Positions 46,125 through 56,050 of a stretch of DNA of 64,000 nt are shown piece by piece. Location of the stretch: contig JAUVLV010000006.1 in assembly GCA_030600545.1 (NCBI GenBank), positions 1 to 64,000 on the forward strand, given 5' to 3'. The stretch is from Candidatus Aegiribacteria sp. (GTDB taxonomy: Bacteria; Fermentibacterota; Fermentibacteria; Fermentibacterales; JCC-6). The notes beneath the pieces were generated by a model, which saw only the letters and a program-made list of their open reading frames with translations, had not been told where the DNA came from and did not search any database. A program made the translations under genes and the position numbers. The number at the start of each line of letters is the position of its first letter. Position 1 is the stretch's first letter.

Positions 46125-46475
46125 ATGGATATTGGTAATGCTAAATGTCCTGAGTGCGGAAGAGCCATGACACCTGTTGCCTGCGAGTGCCAACACTGTG
46201 ACATCAAAATGGAAGGGAAATTCTCAGTCTCTATTCTTTCACAGCTGTCTCCGGATGACCAGGCTCTGGTGATCGCGTTTGTACACAGTTTCGGGTCAAT
46301 TAAGAAAATACAGGAACTGCTTGACGTAAGTTATCCCACTGCGAGAGCGCGGATCACGGATTTGATAAAGCGGCTGGATTCAACCATGGAAGCACCTGAG
46401 AGCATAGAAAGCCAGGTTCTCGAAAAGCTCGACCGGGGGGATATTTCCTTCCATGAAGCGATGAAGGATTTATGA
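46125..46475 (+). CDS. DUF2089 family protein (zinc ribbon + HTH)
   Basis: KCPECGRAMTPVACECQHCDIKMEGKFSVSILSQLSPDDQALVIAFVHSFGSIKKIQELLDVSYPTARARITDLI. Confidence 0.88.
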   Translation: MDIGNAKCPECGRAMTPVACECQHCDIKMEGKFSVSILSQLSPDDQALVIAFVHSFGSIKKIQELLDVSYPTARARITDLIKRLDSTMEAPESIESQVLEKLDRGDISFHEAMKDL

Positions 46476-46732
46476 TGCCTGCCTGCATACTTCTGCTCAG
46501 GATAAAGAATTTCTTTATCCCGTTCCCCTGGTTCATCATCTGGGTCTTTCTCGTACCCTTTGTTCTCCTGGGATGGCTCGCTGGAAATATCGGACTGATC
46601 TTTGACCCCAACAGCTATGCGATGAAAGCGGCCAGCCAGTCCTGGAGAGTTCTTATGCTGCTCATGCGCCTTCATGGAACAGAAGTAAAAGTAAATACAA
46701 GTGAAGAAAATATTTTGATAAAATTCATCTGA
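46472..46732 (+). CDS. Small membrane protein
   Basis: ATGA overlap with the DUF2089 gene; PFPWFIIWVFLVPFVLLGWLAG TM segment. Confidence 0.7.
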   Translation: MMPACILLLRIKNFFIPFPWFIIWVFLVPFVLLGWLAGNIGLIFDPNSYAMKAASQSWRVLMLLMRLHGTEVKVNTSEENILIKFI

Positions 46733-46737
46733 CCTGA

Positions 46738-47169
46738 TTGAAAGGGGAAAACACAATGAAAAATGATTCACACAAGAAGATCCTGGAGATGCTTTCTAAT
46801 GGAAAGATCTCCGTTGATGAAGCCACTGCGCTTCTGTCAAAACTTCAAAGTCCCGATACCGGTGCTGAAAACGTAAACGAATCGGAATACGGTGAAGTGA
46901 AGAAAAAGGCTCTCAAATACCTGAGAGTAATGGTGGACTCCGCTGACGGTGACAAGGTTAACGTAAGGGTGCCCCTCAGTCTGATTAAGACCGGAATCAA
47001 ACTTTCTGCCCTTGTTCCCCGCAATGCGGCTGAACAGATGAGCAACCATGGATTCGATCTTTCGCAGCTGTCCGAACTTGACGGCGATGAACTAATCGAA
47101 GCACTCAGTGATATGCAGGTTGATGTGGACAGTGCCGATGGGGATAAAGTAAAGGTATTCACTGAATAG
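46738..47169 (+). CDS. SHOCT-like domain protein
   Basis: SHKKILEMLSNGKISVDEATALLSKL; VDSADGDKVNVRVPLSLIKTGIKLSALVP. Confidence 0.8.
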   Translation: MKGENTMKNDSHKKILEMLSNGKISVDEATALLSKLQSPDTGAENVNESEYGEVKKKALKYLRVMVDSADGDKVNVRVPLSLIKTGIKLSALVPRNAAEQMSNHGFDLSQLSELDGDELIEALSDMQVDVDSADGDKVKVFTE

Positions 47170-47179
47170 AGAAGTCGCG
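47136..47179. repeat. Repeat copy 1: SHOCT gene 3' end (see 48204-48247)
   Basis: 36/44 identical to 48204-48247; encodes DGDKVKVFTE*. Confidence 0.75.
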
Positions 47180-47242
47180 CTTTCTGAAGTACGGTCAACC
47201 TGTGGCTTTTGTGATACGTAAAAAAAAGGTAAAATCCTTGAA

Positions 47243-48001
47243 CTACCGGGGTTTATGAGCTTTCAGAACATATTCTCCGGGATATAATCCATAGTATTCA
47301 TCTATATCGCCATTCATCACCAGCACTTCAACCCTGAAACCCTGTTCTGTAAGTCTGCTCTTAAGACCCTCCACGGAATAGACACGTACATGATCTTCCT
47401 GACCGAAGTTAATCAGTCTATCCTCGGGAGCAGTTATCGATTGATCTTCATACATTTCTTCGCTGAACGGTGTCTGTACGAAACAACTTCCACCGGGTTT
47501 CAATATTCGAAAGAGTTCCATAATGGCATTTTTATCTTCTTCAATATGCTCCAGAACATGATAACAGATTATCTTGTCATACACATTTTCTGATTCATCA
47601 ATATCGGTAATATCAATGCACTTATCTGCAGTGAATTCTCCAGCATAATCTGTAGTTGTATATTCAATATCCGATCTCAATTCATATGCTCTCCTGATTG
47701 CCCCGGATGGTGAAAAATGAAGAATTCTCTCTTCGGAATTCACTTCGTTCTCAAGAATCATATAAAGCCTTCTGGCTCTTGAAGAACTGCCGCATCTGGG
47801 ACACAAACGATCTTCATCATTTATCTCAATGAAAGCTCTGAGCCCGTATCCACAAATATTGCATCTGTGTCTGTTACCTCTGTATAGAATTGCCAATACC
47901 CTTCTTAACAAGTATTCATGTTCGGCGAGAAGCCTTCCTGGAATCACTCTTCGGACTATACCTTTTACCAAGTTGAACACCTCAGATAACACCTCTCGCA
48001 T
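47243..48001 (-). CDS. SAM-dependent class I methyltransferase with N-terminal zinc-finger-like CxxC pairs
   Basis: RHRCNICGYGLRAFIEINDEDRLCPRCGSSSRARRLY; YDKIICYHVLEHIEEDKNAIMELFRILKPGGSCFVQTPF. Confidence 0.85.
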   Translation of the reverse strand: MREVLSEVFNLVKGIVRRVIPGRLLAEHEYLLRRVLAILYRGNRHRCNICGYGLRAFIEINDEDRLCPRCGSSSRARRLYMILENEVNSEERILHFSPSGAIRRAYELRSDIEYTTTDYAGEFTADKCIDITDIDESENVYDKIICYHVLEHIEEDKNAIMELFRILKPGGSCFVQTPFSEEMYEDQSITAPEDRLINFGQEDHVRVYSVEGLKSRLTEQGFRVEVLVMNGDIDEYYGLYPGEYVLKAHKPR

Positions 48002-48203
48002 CCGTTAGTTGAAGTGATTGCAACCCTCAACCAGTGGTCCATTGAAATCAATTGATCTTTATGTCATTGAGAGATTATACCATGTCCCATGGCTTACGGT
48101 CGACTTCACTATTATCTAATGTGAAACTGGCACTATTGCCTCTTTATACACCTATAAAGGCCTGGTGGGCAAACGTCCTGAGAACGAAAACAGGAAAATT
48201 GGT

Positions 48204-48247
48204 CGATGGAGATAAGGTGAGGGTTTTCACAGAATAGAATAGTCGCG
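48204..48247. repeat. Repeat copy 2: orphan SHOCT-gene 3' end
   Basis: DGDKVRVFTE* in ORF 48052-48237; five of six coding substitutions versus copy 1 are synonymous. Confidence 0.75.
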
Positions 48248-48296
48248 TCTCCTGTATTATATTTCTTTTTCTACTTATAGCAGAAAGGAAAGATCC

Positions 48297-49286
48297 GTGA
48301 AAATAGCCCTTGCCGGAAAACCGGGCTGCGGCAGGTCCACTCTGTTCCGAGCGCTTGCGGGCTCCGTTGATGCCGATACGGGAAAGCCTCTCACAGTAAA
48401 AGTACCCGACCACCGTCTGGACTTTCTTGAGAGCATCCACAACCCGGAAAGGAATACTCATGCTACGGTCGTTTTCTTCGATGTTCCATCTCCCTCTTTC
48501 TCAACGAAGAATCTGGCTCTTATCAGAAATGCCGCTGTACTGACGGTCGTACTCGATAATTACGCCCTGGGTGATACTGTGAACGATTTCAATGAGATCG
48601 AATCGGAACTCATTCTGAACGACATGGCATTATGCGAAAAAAGACTTGCGCGTCTGACAAAGGAAAGCAAGAGCAAATCTCGCGAGGCAATCCTTCTCGA
48701 CAAACTCCTTAAGCACATGGAGAACGGCAGTCCTTTGCGAATCCTTGATCTTGATGATGGAGAAACAGCTCTTCTTGCCCCTTACGCACTACTCTGCCAG
48801 AAACCTCTGATGGTTGTTTCCAACAGAATGGGTGATCCGGTAACTCCGGATGAAGAGCTCTCCGGAATTGTTCTGGACCATGGAGGAACCCTTCTCGGTA
48901 TCGATACTGGTTTTGAGCTGGAACTTACTGAGATAGAGGAAAGTGAACAGAAACCATTTCTGGAATCCATGGGCTACTCTTCCAGCGGCCTTTCGCGACT
49001 TATTAAAACCTCATACTCGGCCCTTGACCTGATAGTCTTCTTCACCATGGGCAAAGATGAAACAAGGGCGTGGCCCATTCATAGAGGCGCAACCGCTCTT
49101 AAAGCAGCGGGGACGATACACTCCGACCTTGCCAGGGGTTTCATACGAGCGGTTGTTATTCCCTGGGAGCTGTACCATGAGTTTCCCGATAAAACACTGC
49201 TCAAAGAAAAGGGTGAACTCGGGATCGAAGGCAAGGATTACATCGTCAAAGACGGCGATATAATAGAGATCCGATTCAACGTCTGA
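48297..49286 (+). CDS. YchF/OLA1-like GTPase-fold protein with TGS domain, degenerate nucleotide-binding motifs (GTG start)
   Basis: KIALAGKPGCGRSTLFRALAG..VPDHRLDFLESIHNPERNTHATVVFFDVP; C-term HSDLARGFIRAVVIPWELY..EGKDYIVKDGDIIEIRFNV. Confidence 0.82.
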   Translation: MKIALAGKPGCGRSTLFRALAGSVDADTGKPLTVKVPDHRLDFLESIHNPERNTHATVVFFDVPSPSFSTKNLALIRNAAVLTVVLDNYALGDTVNDFNEIESELILNDMALCEKRLARLTKESKSKSREAILLDKLLKHMENGSPLRILDLDDGETALLAPYALLCQKPLMVVSNRMGDPVTPDEELSGIVLDHGGTLLGIDTGFELELTEIEESEQKPFLESMGYSSSGLSRLIKTSYSALDLIVFFTMGKDETRAWPIHRGATALKAAGTIHSDLARGFIRAVVIPWELYHEFPDKTLLKEKGELGIEGKDYIVKDGDIIEIRFNV

Positions 49287-49300
49287 TCCGCTGCGCGAAT

Positions 49301-50182
49301 TTACCGGATACTCCGCATCGTTCTCGCCACCTTGCGCCATTCGTGAGTGATCTGACTGATCTCAGCCGCGCCCAGGAGTATCACACACTCCCAGTAGAGC
49401 AGGAAGAACGTAGCCATAACCCTTGCAAGTGAACCGTAAACCACTCCCCATCCCGGATGAGCAATGACCCAGATGTAAGCCTGTGTACCAAGACCGGTAA
49501 ACACCATGGCTACGGCCGTCGCAAGGAGAGCCTGTCTGATGCCTACCTTTCTGTTTGGAGCAGCTTTGAAAAGGGTAAAGAACAGCAGCGTCGTGAAGGT
49601 AATTCCCAATATCTGAGCAATACCGCCGCCGGTAAGGTGCCCGATCAAAGGCCATTGTGAGACAATGTCACCCACCGGGCTGTCCACAACCAGCCGGGCC
49701 ATTGTTGAAAAGATCAGTGAGAATACAAAACAGAAAGCCACAAGCAGAGCCAGGAAGAAATCGTACAGCTTCCCCAGGACGATATTGCGACCCCTGGATA
49801 CTTCAAATATTCTGTCGAATGCCGTCCGTATGGTACCGAAAAGCCTGCTGCCAAGCCACAGGAGAAAAACGAAACCCACTATTCCCGGTATTCCGGCATT
49901 ACCTGTGAAAATGGCGCTTTCGATCTCGTTCCTCGTGGAATCGGGAATGAGCGGATTGGCTGTATCGAGCCAGTTCGTAAGACCCTGCTGCAGACCCTCG
50001 TCCTCCTGGAATGCTATACCGCTGAATGTAAGTATCATAAGACCCAGAGGGAGGATGGTTATAAGTATATTAAAGGCAATGGCTGCGGCTGAGAAGAAGA
50101 CGCTGTCATCGTTCCACCTGTTGTACAGTCTTATTCCGAAAAATCTGATGAAGATCCATGATCTGTGAAGATGCTGTCTCAT
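49301..50182 (-). CDS. YihY/BrkB family inner membrane protein
   Basis: SVFFSAAAIAFNILITILPLGLMIL; GSRLFGTIRTAFDRIFEV..YGSLARVMATFFLLYWECVILLGAAEI. Confidence 0.88.
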   Translation of the reverse strand: MRQHLHRSWIFIRFFGIRLYNRWNDDSVFFSAAAIAFNILITILPLGLMILTFSGIAFQEDEGLQQGLTNWLDTANPLIPDSTRNEIESAIFTGNAGIPGIVGFVFLLWLGSRLFGTIRTAFDRIFEVSRGRNIVLGKLYDFFLALLVAFCFVFSLIFSTMARLVVDSPVGDIVSQWPLIGHLTGGGIAQILGITFTTLLFFTLFKAAPNRKVGIRQALLATAVAMVFTGLGTQAYIWVIAHPGWGVVYGSLARVMATFFLLYWECVILLGAAEISQITHEWRKVARTMRSIR

Positions 50183-50226
50183 TGATGCAGTCTTAACGCG
50201 CCATGGTCCTTTATCAGAAGCCAGAA

Positions 50227-52062
50227 TTACTCCACAGTAACGCTTTTTGCGAGATTTCTGGGCTTGTCAACGTCACAGCCCCTTGCAACCGCTATATGAT
50301 AGGCAAGAAGCTGAAGTGGAATCACGCTGAGCAAAGGGATAAGCATATCGGATGTCTCGGGAACCCTGATAATCCAGTCCGAAACCGATTCGATATCGGT
50401 GTCTCCCTCGGTAGCAATGGCAAGAACCCTCCCGTGTCTTGCCTTTACTTCCTGTATATTGGATATTACTTTATCATACGCCGCGCCCTTAACGGCAATC
50501 ACTGCTATGGGCATCATCTCATCTATGAGGGCTATAGGACCGTGTTTCATCTCCGCCGCAGGGTAACCTTCCGCATGAATGTAGGATATCTCCTTGAGTT
50601 TAAGGGCGCCTTCGAGAGCTACCGGGAAGTTTACGCCTCTGCCAAGGTATAGAAAATTCCTTACATAAGTAAATTCCCTGGCTATCTCGGCTATACTGCT
50701 GGAATTCTCCAGAATCTTACTTACCTTGTCCGGTATGGCCATTATCTCATGTGCCAGTTCAAGGCCCTGATCACGGTCGAGAATCTGCCTGGCTCTTCCA
50801 AATGCAAGGGCAATGAGGGTAAGAGCCATTACCTGTGAAGTGAAGGCTTTTGTTGAGGCAACTCCGATCTCGGGGCCTGCATGGATATAAACACCGGCAT
50901 CCGTTTCACGGGCGATGGTTGAACCGATCACATTAACTATGCCGAGAGTACGGCATTTCTTCTCTTTGGCCAGTTTCAGAGCGGCTAATGTATCAGCGGT
51001 TTCACCACTCTGGCTTATAAGTATCATCAGTGTATCCGGAGGCAGTACAGGATCTCTGTATCTGAATTCGGAAGCGTATTCCACCTGTACAGGTATTCTT
51101 GAATAGGCCTCTATAAGATACTTACCTATGGAAGCCGCATGCCAGGAGGTTCCGCAGGCGGTTATTACTATCCTGCTTATTGACCTCATGTCCTCCTCGG
51201 ACATATGAAGACCTCCAAGGTGTGCAGTACCCTGGACAAGATCCAGCCTGCCTCTGAAAGCGTTTGTAAGTGATTCGGGCTGGCTGTATATCTCCTTCAG
51301 CATGAAATGCGGGTAACCATCCTTTTCGATTTCATTAATATCCCAGTCCACATATTCAATACGTTCGCGAATGAGGGATGGATGGCCGTTATCCGATTGA
51401 ATCCCCTTGAGGTTAACTTCGATAACTTCACCCTCCTCAAGGTAAATAACGTCCCTGGTATGTGATACAATAGCTGCGACATCGCTGGCAACGAAATATT
51501 CATCATCACCTATCCCGGCCACAAGAGGGCTTCCGTAACGGGCTGCAACAAGGGTATCCGGTTCATCCGCGGAGAGTACAGCTATGCCGTATGCGCCATG
51601 AACTTTTACAAGGGCATCTTTTACAGCGCTGAATAGTTTCTTCCCTTTTCCAACTTCCAGACTGATCAGCTTCGGCAACACTTCGGAATCGGTTTCCGAT
51701 GCAAAGCTGACTCCCGAATCGATAAGCTCCTGCCTGAGTACCTTGAAATTCTCGATTATTCCATTGTGAACAACCGCGATCCTCCCACCCTGGTCGATAT
51801 GTGGATGAGCGTTAACATAGGAGGGTTCTCCATGGGTAGCCCAGCGGGTATGCGCTATACCCACAGTTGAGGAATCGGAATCTCCATAATCGATTTTTTC
51901 AAGGTCGCTGACGCGGCCTTCACACTTCCTTATAAACAGACTGCCGCTGTCCTGAAGCGCGTATCCCGCTGAATCGTAACCTCTATATTCAAGACGCTTC
52001 AGCCCTGCAAGAAGTATTTCCCTTGCGGGTTTGTTTCCCACATATCCAACTATTCCGCACAT
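50227..52062 (-). CDS. glmS: Glutamine-fructose-6-phosphate aminotransferase (isomerizing)
   Basis: MCGIVGYVGNKPAREILLAGLKRLEYRGYDSAG; TRWATHGEPS; ISQSGETADTLAAL; HAEGYPAAEMKHGPIALID; LAKSVTVE. Confidence 0.98.
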   Translation of the reverse strand: MCGIVGYVGNKPAREILLAGLKRLEYRGYDSAGYALQDSGSLFIRKCEGRVSDLEKIDYGDSDSSTVGIAHTRWATHGEPSYVNAHPHIDQGGRIAVVHNGIIENFKVLRQELIDSGVSFASETDSEVLPKLISLEVGKGKKLFSAVKDALVKVHGAYGIAVLSADEPDTLVAARYGSPLVAGIGDDEYFVASDVAAIVSHTRDVIYLEEGEVIEVNLKGIQSDNGHPSLIRERIEYVDWDINEIEKDGYPHFMLKEIYSQPESLTNAFRGRLDLVQGTAHLGGLHMSEEDMRSISRIVITACGTSWHAASIGKYLIEAYSRIPVQVEYASEFRYRDPVLPPDTLMILISQSGETADTLAALKLAKEKKCRTLGIVNVIGSTIARETDAGVYIHAGPEIGVASTKAFTSQVMALTLIALAFGRARQILDRDQGLELAHEIMAIPDKVSKILENSSSIAEIAREFTYVRNFLYLGRGVNFPVALEGALKLKEISYIHAEGYPAAEMKHGPIALIDEMMPIAVIAVKGAAYDKVISNIQEVKARHGRVLAIATEGDTDIESVSDWIIRVPETSDMLIPLLSVIPLQLLAYHIAVARGCDVDKPRNLAKSVTVE

Positions 52063-53396
52063 ATACTCTCCATGGTTTTACTGAAGATTCGGAAGTCCCT
52101 GTCAATGTAATCATTATCCCTGTTCTCGGCAATGAACCTGACAACCGATTCAGTACCCGATGATCTAATATGCATCCAGCCGCCATTCCTAATATACCAG
52201 AGGCCATCTCTTGTATCATCCGCCGGGCCGAACTCTTCCAGCAGTCTATATCTTAGAACCTCAAATTCATTTTTGAAGGGTAACTTCTTCTTGAACATAC
52301 TGTAAGATGGATAACTGTCTGCCCAGCTTCCTATACTGGAAGCAGGGTTGCTTCTGAGGAACGAGACCGCACAGGCCATTGCCACACCGCTGTCCCGTCC
52401 GGCGTGAAAAGCCCGATCAATAACACCGCCGTTACCCTCGCCACCTATGATGGCTCCACGTTTTTCCATTTCCTCTACAACGTTAACCTCGCCCACCGGA
52501 CTGCGGTACAGCCGGCATCCATGTTTCGCGGCGGCATCCTCAGCCAGTCTGGAGGTAGACAGATTAACAACAGCCGGACCCGGCCTTGTCGCAAGTACAA
52601 AATCTATTGCCAGGGCAACCGTGTAATCTTCGCCGATGATCTTTCCGTTCTCATCTACCAGAGCAAGCCTGTCTCCATCGGGATCAAATGCAAAACCAAT
52701 GTCAGCGTTCTCATTTGTAACCGCCCGGGATAGTCCCCTGAGGCTTTCAACGGTTGGTTCGGCAACACGGGGAAAATCGCCGAAAGGTGTCATTTCGGGA
52801 TTGATCACGGTACATTCAACTCCCAGCCTTTCCATTAACATCGGAGCAAAAGATACAGCTGCTCCTCCCGTAACATCAAGCACCGCTTTCAGTGGTCTTC
52901 CTTCAGTAATGAGCCATGGCAGTGAAAGTACACCTTCGATATGCCTTTCCACTGCCCCGCTCAGTTTCCGGGGAATTCCGACTTCTCTGTAACCCGCATG
53001 CTTCCTTGCGCTGCTGAGGAATGCCATCAAACGATTCCTGTCATCAGACCTCAGAAAAACACCATCGCTCCCGATGAGTTTCAGGGCGTTCCATTCGCCG
53101 GGATTATGGCTCGATGTAATGGCAATCCCTCCGCGTATTCCTTCCTTCATGGCTTCAAGCTGTACGGTAGGAGTAGGTACAATCCCCAGGAGAACCGGGT
53201 CACAGCCCACAGACATAAGACCTGCGGATACCGCTGCCTCAACCGCAGGTCCGCTTCTTCTTGTATCTCTGCCAACAACAACAGGTCCACTACCGGAAAG
53301 AATTCCGAACGCGGACGCGAATTCCGAGGCGTTGGCTACTGTAAGGGATTTACCGAATATGCCTCTTATTCCTGATCCGCTGATAATTGGTTTCAT
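52050..53396 (-). CDS. glmM: Phosphoglucosamine/phosphomannomutase family protein (likely GlmM)
   Basis: SGIRGIFGKSLT; ITSSHNPGEWNALKLIG; FDPDGDRLALVD; GEGNGGVI; RSSGTESVVRFIAE; overlaps glmS. Confidence 0.8.
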   Translation of the reverse strand: MKPIISGSGIRGIFGKSLTVANASEFASAFGILSGSGPVVVGRDTRRSGPAVEAAVSAGLMSVGCDPVLLGIVPTPTVQLEAMKEGIRGGIAITSSHNPGEWNALKLIGSDGVFLRSDDRNRLMAFLSSARKHAGYREVGIPRKLSGAVERHIEGVLSLPWLITEGRPLKAVLDVTGGAAVSFAPMLMERLGVECTVINPEMTPFGDFPRVAEPTVESLRGLSRAVTNENADIGFAFDPDGDRLALVDENGKIIGEDYTVALAIDFVLATRPGPAVVNLSTSRLAEDAAAKHGCRLYRSPVGEVNVVEEMEKRGAIIGGEGNGGVIDRAFHAGRDSGVAMACAVSFLRSNPASSIGSWADSYPSYSMFKKKLPFKNEFEVLRYRLLEEFGPADDTRDGLWYIRNGGWMHIRSSGTESVVRFIAENRDNDYIDRDFRIFSKTMESICAE

Positions 53397-53418
53397 AAAT
53401 CGTCCTTGAGTTGAAATT

Positions 53419-53494
53419 TGGAGCCGGCGAACGGAATCGAACCGTTGACCTGCGCATTACGAATGCGCTGCTCTGCCAGCTGAGCTACGCCGGC
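53419..53494 (-). tRNA. tRNA-Thr (CGT), CCA encoded
   Basis: Reverse complement GCCGGCG..gcgca-TTCGTAA-tgcgc..GGTTCGATTCC..CGCCGGC-T-CCA. Confidence 0.93.
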
Positions 53495-53541
53495 TCCGGA
53501 GCAATGGATATTATTGAAAAAAACACGAATCGTCAATAATA

Positions 53542-54180
53542 TCAGAAAATCGATCCTTCACTGCCGAATAGACTCACCGGAAAAGTGATACAGAATTGAG
53601 AGCTTCCAAGATCAGATTCAACCGCAGGATAAACCGAGGATTCTACTCCGTCTATTACTGCGTTGTCCATTTTGATGTTTGCAAATGATCTTCTGTACTC
53701 CAGCCTGCCAGTCAATGGTCCAACGAGTATGACCTCGGCCCCGACGGACAGAGCAAAACCAGCTGAGCTTCCATCAACTTCCACGAATTCGCCGAAATCA
53801 TCCGTTCCTCTGTACTTCCCGGTTATAAAAACTCCACCCACTCCCGCGAAGACGGAGAACTTTTTGAAAACATTGTATTCCGCAAGTGGCATAATTGAAA
53901 TCAGAAATGCGCTCAATTCACCATCCCAGCCTGTAGGTGAGGAATTCTTCCAGAAGTATTCCCCTGTAATCCTGAAGTCCAGTATCCCCGGCGCGTCGAT
54001 ATCTACTGCAAGGCCTGCCGATGTCCCGGGAGTGAGAAACCTGTTTTTGTAAACGGAATCCATCGGAGCAAGGTTAGATATCATCGGTCCTGCGCTGACT
54101 GAGATACCATCGGATGCAGAGCTTTGTGAAACGGAAATCAGTACAAGCACAATAATCTTAACAGCTGTATTAAATCTCAC
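53542..54180 (-). CDS. Outer-membrane beta-barrel-like secreted protein
   Basis: Signal peptide; alternating amphipathic strands; C-terminal ..SSQFCITFPVSLFGSEGSIF. Confidence 0.6.
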   Translation of the reverse strand: MRFNTAVKIIVLVLISVSQSSASDGISVSAGPMISNLAPMDSVYKNRFLTPGTSAGLAVDIDAPGILDFRITGEYFWKNSSPTGWDGELSAFLISIMPLAEYNVFKKFSVFAGVGGVFITGKYRGTDDFGEFVEVDGSSAGFALSVGAEVILVGPLTGRLEYRRSFANIKMDNAVIDGVESSVYPAVESDLGSSQFCITFPVSLFGSEGSIF

Positions 54181-54671
54181 GCTTCATCTCCGATAATGTA
54201 CTCCTTCTTAATGTGATCAAGCAATCCACCATCCTTGAGAATATCAAGCATCTCATCGGGCAGCGGCGGAAAACCGAATACTCTGTCACCTACATGCACC
54301 TTTCCCACGGCGGGATCTACTTCTACCTCATCACCTTCAGTGAAGTAATTGACAGCTTCCGGACTCTGGACCAGAAGCAATCCCTGGTTTATGGCGCTTC
54401 TGTAAAATATCCTGGCAAATGATTTCGCTATTACGGCTTTCACACCCACATATTTCAAACCGAGAGAAGGCTGCTCCCTGCTCGATCCGCATCCGAAGTT
54501 CTCCCCTGCCACTACTATGTCTCCGGGTTGAACCGCTCCTGCAAAGGCTGGATCAAGGTCTTCCAGAAGATGTTCCTTTATCTCGGGTCCTGTAGAACAG
54601 GTGTAAGTGTACTTGCCCGGAAAGAGCAGATCGGTGTTGATATCGTTCTGAGGATAGTGGAACACAGTCAT
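54177..54671 (-). CDS. leuD: 3-isopropylmalate dehydratase / homoaconitase-type small subunit
   Basis: [59 protein letters not shown]. Confidence 0.85.
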   Translation of the reverse strand: MTVFHYPQNDINTDLLFPGKYTYTCSTGPEIKEHLLEDLDPAFAGAVQPGDIVVAGENFGCGSSREQPSLGLKYVGVKAVIAKSFARIFYRSAINQGLLLVQSPEAVNYFTEGDEVEVDPAVGKVHVGDRVFGFPPLPDEMLDILKDGGLLDHIKKEYIIGDEA

Positions 54672-55927
54672 CGGAGTACCTCCCTTGGATCCTTTATTTC
54701 ACCTGCTATGGCCGAAGCAGCTGCCGTCTCGGGGCTGGAAAGGTATATCTCAGCTTCTTTTTCGCCCATTCTTCCCTTGAAATTCCGGTTCGCTGTTGAA
54801 AGACATTTCTCGCCCGGGGCCAGAACTCCCTGGTGCGCTCCCAGGCATGGGCCGCAACCGGGAGGAAGAATGACCGCTCCGGATTCGATAAGATCCTGCA
54901 TGACACCCATCTTTATTGCCTTAAGGTATTCTTTTCTGGAAGCCGGGGCAACTATCATCCTCACGTTTGGGTGAACCTTCTCGCCCCTGAGAATGTCGGC
55001 AGCCGATTTGAGATCTTCAGCCCTGCCGTTGGTGCAGGTTCCTAAGAAGACTTGGTCGATCTTCGTGCCGGTCATCTCTTCAATCGGGACAACATTATCC
55101 ACCTGATGGGGGCATGCAATAACCGGAACGATATCTGAAAGGTCGTACTCCAGCGATCTTGCATATTCAGCGTCATGATCACTCCAGACAGCTTTCTCGA
55201 TTTTTATATCCAGAGCCATGAAGTATTTGCTTGTCATTATATTAGCCGGAAATGCAGCGATCTTGGCACCCATTTCGATTCCCATATTCGCAATGGTCAT
55301 TCTATCGGATATCCTGAGTCCTCCGACGGCGGGGCCGTTGAACTCAACTGCCATATAGTTCGCTCCGCCCGCTCCCACATCTCCAATTATGGTAAGGATC
55401 AGATCCTTGGCTGAAATACCGGCATCAAAGGATCCGGTGAGTTCAATATTCATCGTTTCAGGTACTTTGAACCAGGTTCTGCCGGTTATCCAGATGCCAG
55501 CGGCCTCGGTTCTGTCAATACCTGTAGCGAAGCAGTTGAACGCACCATAAGTACATGTATGGCTGTCACTGCCGACGACGATAGATCCCGGCATGACAAG
55601 CCCCATTTCAGGCATGACCTGGTGACATATGCCGGTTCCTATATCAAAAAAATTGGTTATTCCCTGTTCTCTGACGAATTCCCGTATCTTCATGTGACCT
55701 GCTGCGTGCTTGCTTGAAGCTGCAGGTGTGACGTGGTCGAGAACAATAGCCAGCCTTCCGGGATACCTGACCTTACCCTCCGGAACAGTGGATTCGAACT
55801 TGCCTATTATAGCTGAACTGTTATCATGGGTAAGGATATAATCCGGTTCAACAAATACGATCTCGCCTTCCCTGATTTTCTTTCCGGCAGCTCGACTAAG
55901 AACTTTTACCGCAAAAGTTTCTCCCAT
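54668..55927 (-). CDS. leuC: 3-isopropylmalate dehydratase / homoaconitase-type large subunit
   Basis: VVGSDSHTCTYGAFNCFATGIDRTE; VFLGTCTNGRAEDLKSAADIL; GCGPCLGAHQGVLAPGEKCLSTANRNFKGRMG. Confidence 0.87.
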   Translation of the reverse strand: MGETFAVKVLSRAAGKKIREGEIVFVEPDYILTHDNSSAIIGKFESTVPEGKVRYPGRLAIVLDHVTPAASSKHAAGHMKIREFVREQGITNFFDIGTGICHQVMPEMGLVMPGSIVVGSDSHTCTYGAFNCFATGIDRTEAAGIWITGRTWFKVPETMNIELTGSFDAGISAKDLILTIIGDVGAGGANYMAVEFNGPAVGGLRISDRMTIANMGIEMGAKIAAFPANIMTSKYFMALDIKIEKAVWSDHDAEYARSLEYDLSDIVPVIACPHQVDNVVPIEEMTGTKIDQVFLGTCTNGRAEDLKSAADILRGEKVHPNVRMIVAPASRKEYLKAIKMGVMQDLIESGAVILPPGCGPCLGAHQGVLAPGEKCLSTANRNFKGRMGEKEAEIYLSSPETAAASAIAGEIKDPREVLR

Positions 55928-56050
55928 AATGTGAAACCTTCTCTCAAGAGTATTCCTGCTTCTGTGATCGATTCACTATAGTACGAATTATACAATCAGT
56001 TCCGCGAGTAGTAATCCTAAACATTATAATACAATTCATGAAGGGTTCCC

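Noticed and set aside
50182-52062. glmS ribozyme
   Set aside because: glmS directly overlaps glmM upstream, so no leader of sufficient length or recognisable ribozyme core precedes it.
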